Shown: one piece after another, positions 52,381 to 52,904 of the stretch | How the letters are laid out: every line of letters starts with the position of its first letter | How positions within the stretch are numbered: position 1 is the first letter of the stretch | NCBI GenBank assembly: GCA_963796225.1 | Contig: CAWCLK010000058.1 | Coordinates: 1 to 52,904 of the forward strand | DNA from: CAWCLK01 sp963796225 | GTDB lineage: Bacteria; Actinomycetota; Nitriliruptoria; Nitriliruptorales; Nitriliruptoraceae | Length of the DNA: 52,904 nucleotides | Direction: 5' to 3' | Program-made: the position numbers and the translations under genes | The notes under the pieces: model-generated | What the model was told of the DNA's origin: nothing | The model's input: the letters and a program-made list of their open reading frames with translations, nothing else | The model's database searches: none

Positions 52381-52903
52381 TGCGCCGCACCCTGCCCACC
52401 CTGCTGTTCACCGGCCTGCTCGCGGCCGGCGCCACCCTCCCCGCCGTCGCCACGCCTCCCGAGCGCACCACGATCGTGGACGTCGCCTCGAGCCGCGAGC
52501 GACTTCGAGATCCTCACGGCCGCCGTCACCGCGCTCGACCTGGCCCCGCTGCTGGACGGCAACCGGCAGTTCACGGTCTTCGCCCCGACCGATGCCGCCT
52601 TCCTGGCGGCCGTCGGCCTGACCGACGAGGCCGCCGTGATCCCGGCCCTGCTCGGCGCCTTCGGGCCCCGAAGGGGTGACCGAGATCCTGCTCTACCACG
52701 TCGCCCCGGGCGAGCGCCTCGCCGACGACGTGATCTCGTCCACGCAGGTGAACACCCTGCTGAAGGGCGAGAAGATCCCCGTCGAGGTCCTGCCGGGCCC
52801 GGTCGTCCACCTCGACGAGGCCACCTACAAGGGCAGCGTCGACGTCGACAACGGCGTCATCCACGTCATCGACGCGGTGATGCTGCCCTCGTCCGTCAGC
52901 TGA
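52381..52903 (+). CDS. Secreted fasciclin (FAS1) domain protein (two frameshifts)
   Basis: About 173 aa, complete. A signal peptide (MRRTLPTLLFTGLLAAGATL) then one FAS1 domain: TIVDVA, then DFEILTAAVTALDLAPLLDG, QFTVFAPTDAAFLA (H1 motif), GVTEILLYHVAPGERLADDV (YH motif) and VDNGVIHVIDAVMLP at the end. Indels near 52500 and 52668 split it; the net +1 agrees with the span of 523 bases. FAS1 proteins mediate adhesion at the cell surface. ATG 52381 has GGAG seven bases upstream. The stop is TGA at 52901-52903, one base from the window edge. Confidence 0.88.
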
Positions 52904-52904
52904 G

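Overview
The window is a stretch of high-GC (well over 70% by eye) actinobacterial chromosome. It has strong G/C third-position bias, many GTG starts, many 4-base stop/start overlaps (GTGA, ATGA), and marker families typical of actinobacteria: CarD, DUF3263, the LytR C-terminal domain, a glucosyl-3-phosphoglycerate synthase, an IdeR/DtxR repressor and a nitrobindin. The M23 peptidase fused to cell-wall-binding type 2 repeats, together with CarD and a Tad pilus cluster, points to a deep-branching actinobacterial class such as Nitriliruptoria (Euzebya/Nitriliruptor/Egicoccus relatives). That placement is inference. There is no plasmid, phage, IS or CRISPR signal.

Layout. 1-3.3 kb: the end of an unknown gene, an NAD-dependent epimerase, a LOG-type hydrolase, and a Ser/Thr kinase translationally coupled to a lipoprotein. 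3.6-6.9 kb: clpC and an IdeR-like repressor. 7-16.4 kb: a secreted CHRD-like protein, mutY, an M20 peptidase, an active/inactive M16 pair, an S9 peptidase and an XPB-like helicase. 16.5-23.7 kb: disA, carD, a GAF histidine kinase, dusB, maf, a PIN/TRAM membrane protein (YacL-like), ispD and ispF. 23.7-26.1 kb: a NarL-type two-component pair. 26.3-34.2 kb: a Tad/Flp pilus operon (cpaB, cpaE, cpaF, tadB, tadC, flp, tadE, tadG). 34.3-37.4 kb: cysS, rlmB and a SigH-like sigma factor. 37.4-42 kb: an accessory stretch with an SDR, a DUF2236 oxygenase, a LysM protein, an SRPBCC protein, three gene remnants and tRNA-Thr(UGU). 42-52.9 kb: a PD-(D/E)XK protein overlapping the tRNA, DUF3263, LytR_C, an orphan response regulator, an AI-2E family permease, GpgS, a ThiS/MoaD-like protein, the M23-CWB2 protein, a glutamine amidotransferase, a CaCA exchanger, an FKBP/nitrobindin/DUF302/rhodanese operon and a fasciclin protein.

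The order clpC - disA - yacL - ispD - ispF - cysS - rlmB - sigH is the order known from Bacillus and other Gram-positives. Here it is interrupted by a two-component system and the Tad operon, and radA is missing from its usual place before disA. The backbone joins protein quality control, c-di-AMP signalling, RNA polymerase control and isoprenoid and tRNA charging functions.

A general caution: many genes are broken by single-base indels, mostly one extra C or G, that leave an obviously intact protein in another frame. They are scattered across the window but very dense at 29.9-34.2 kb. Sequencing or assembly error is the simplest explanation. I give full extents for such genes and state where the frame changes.
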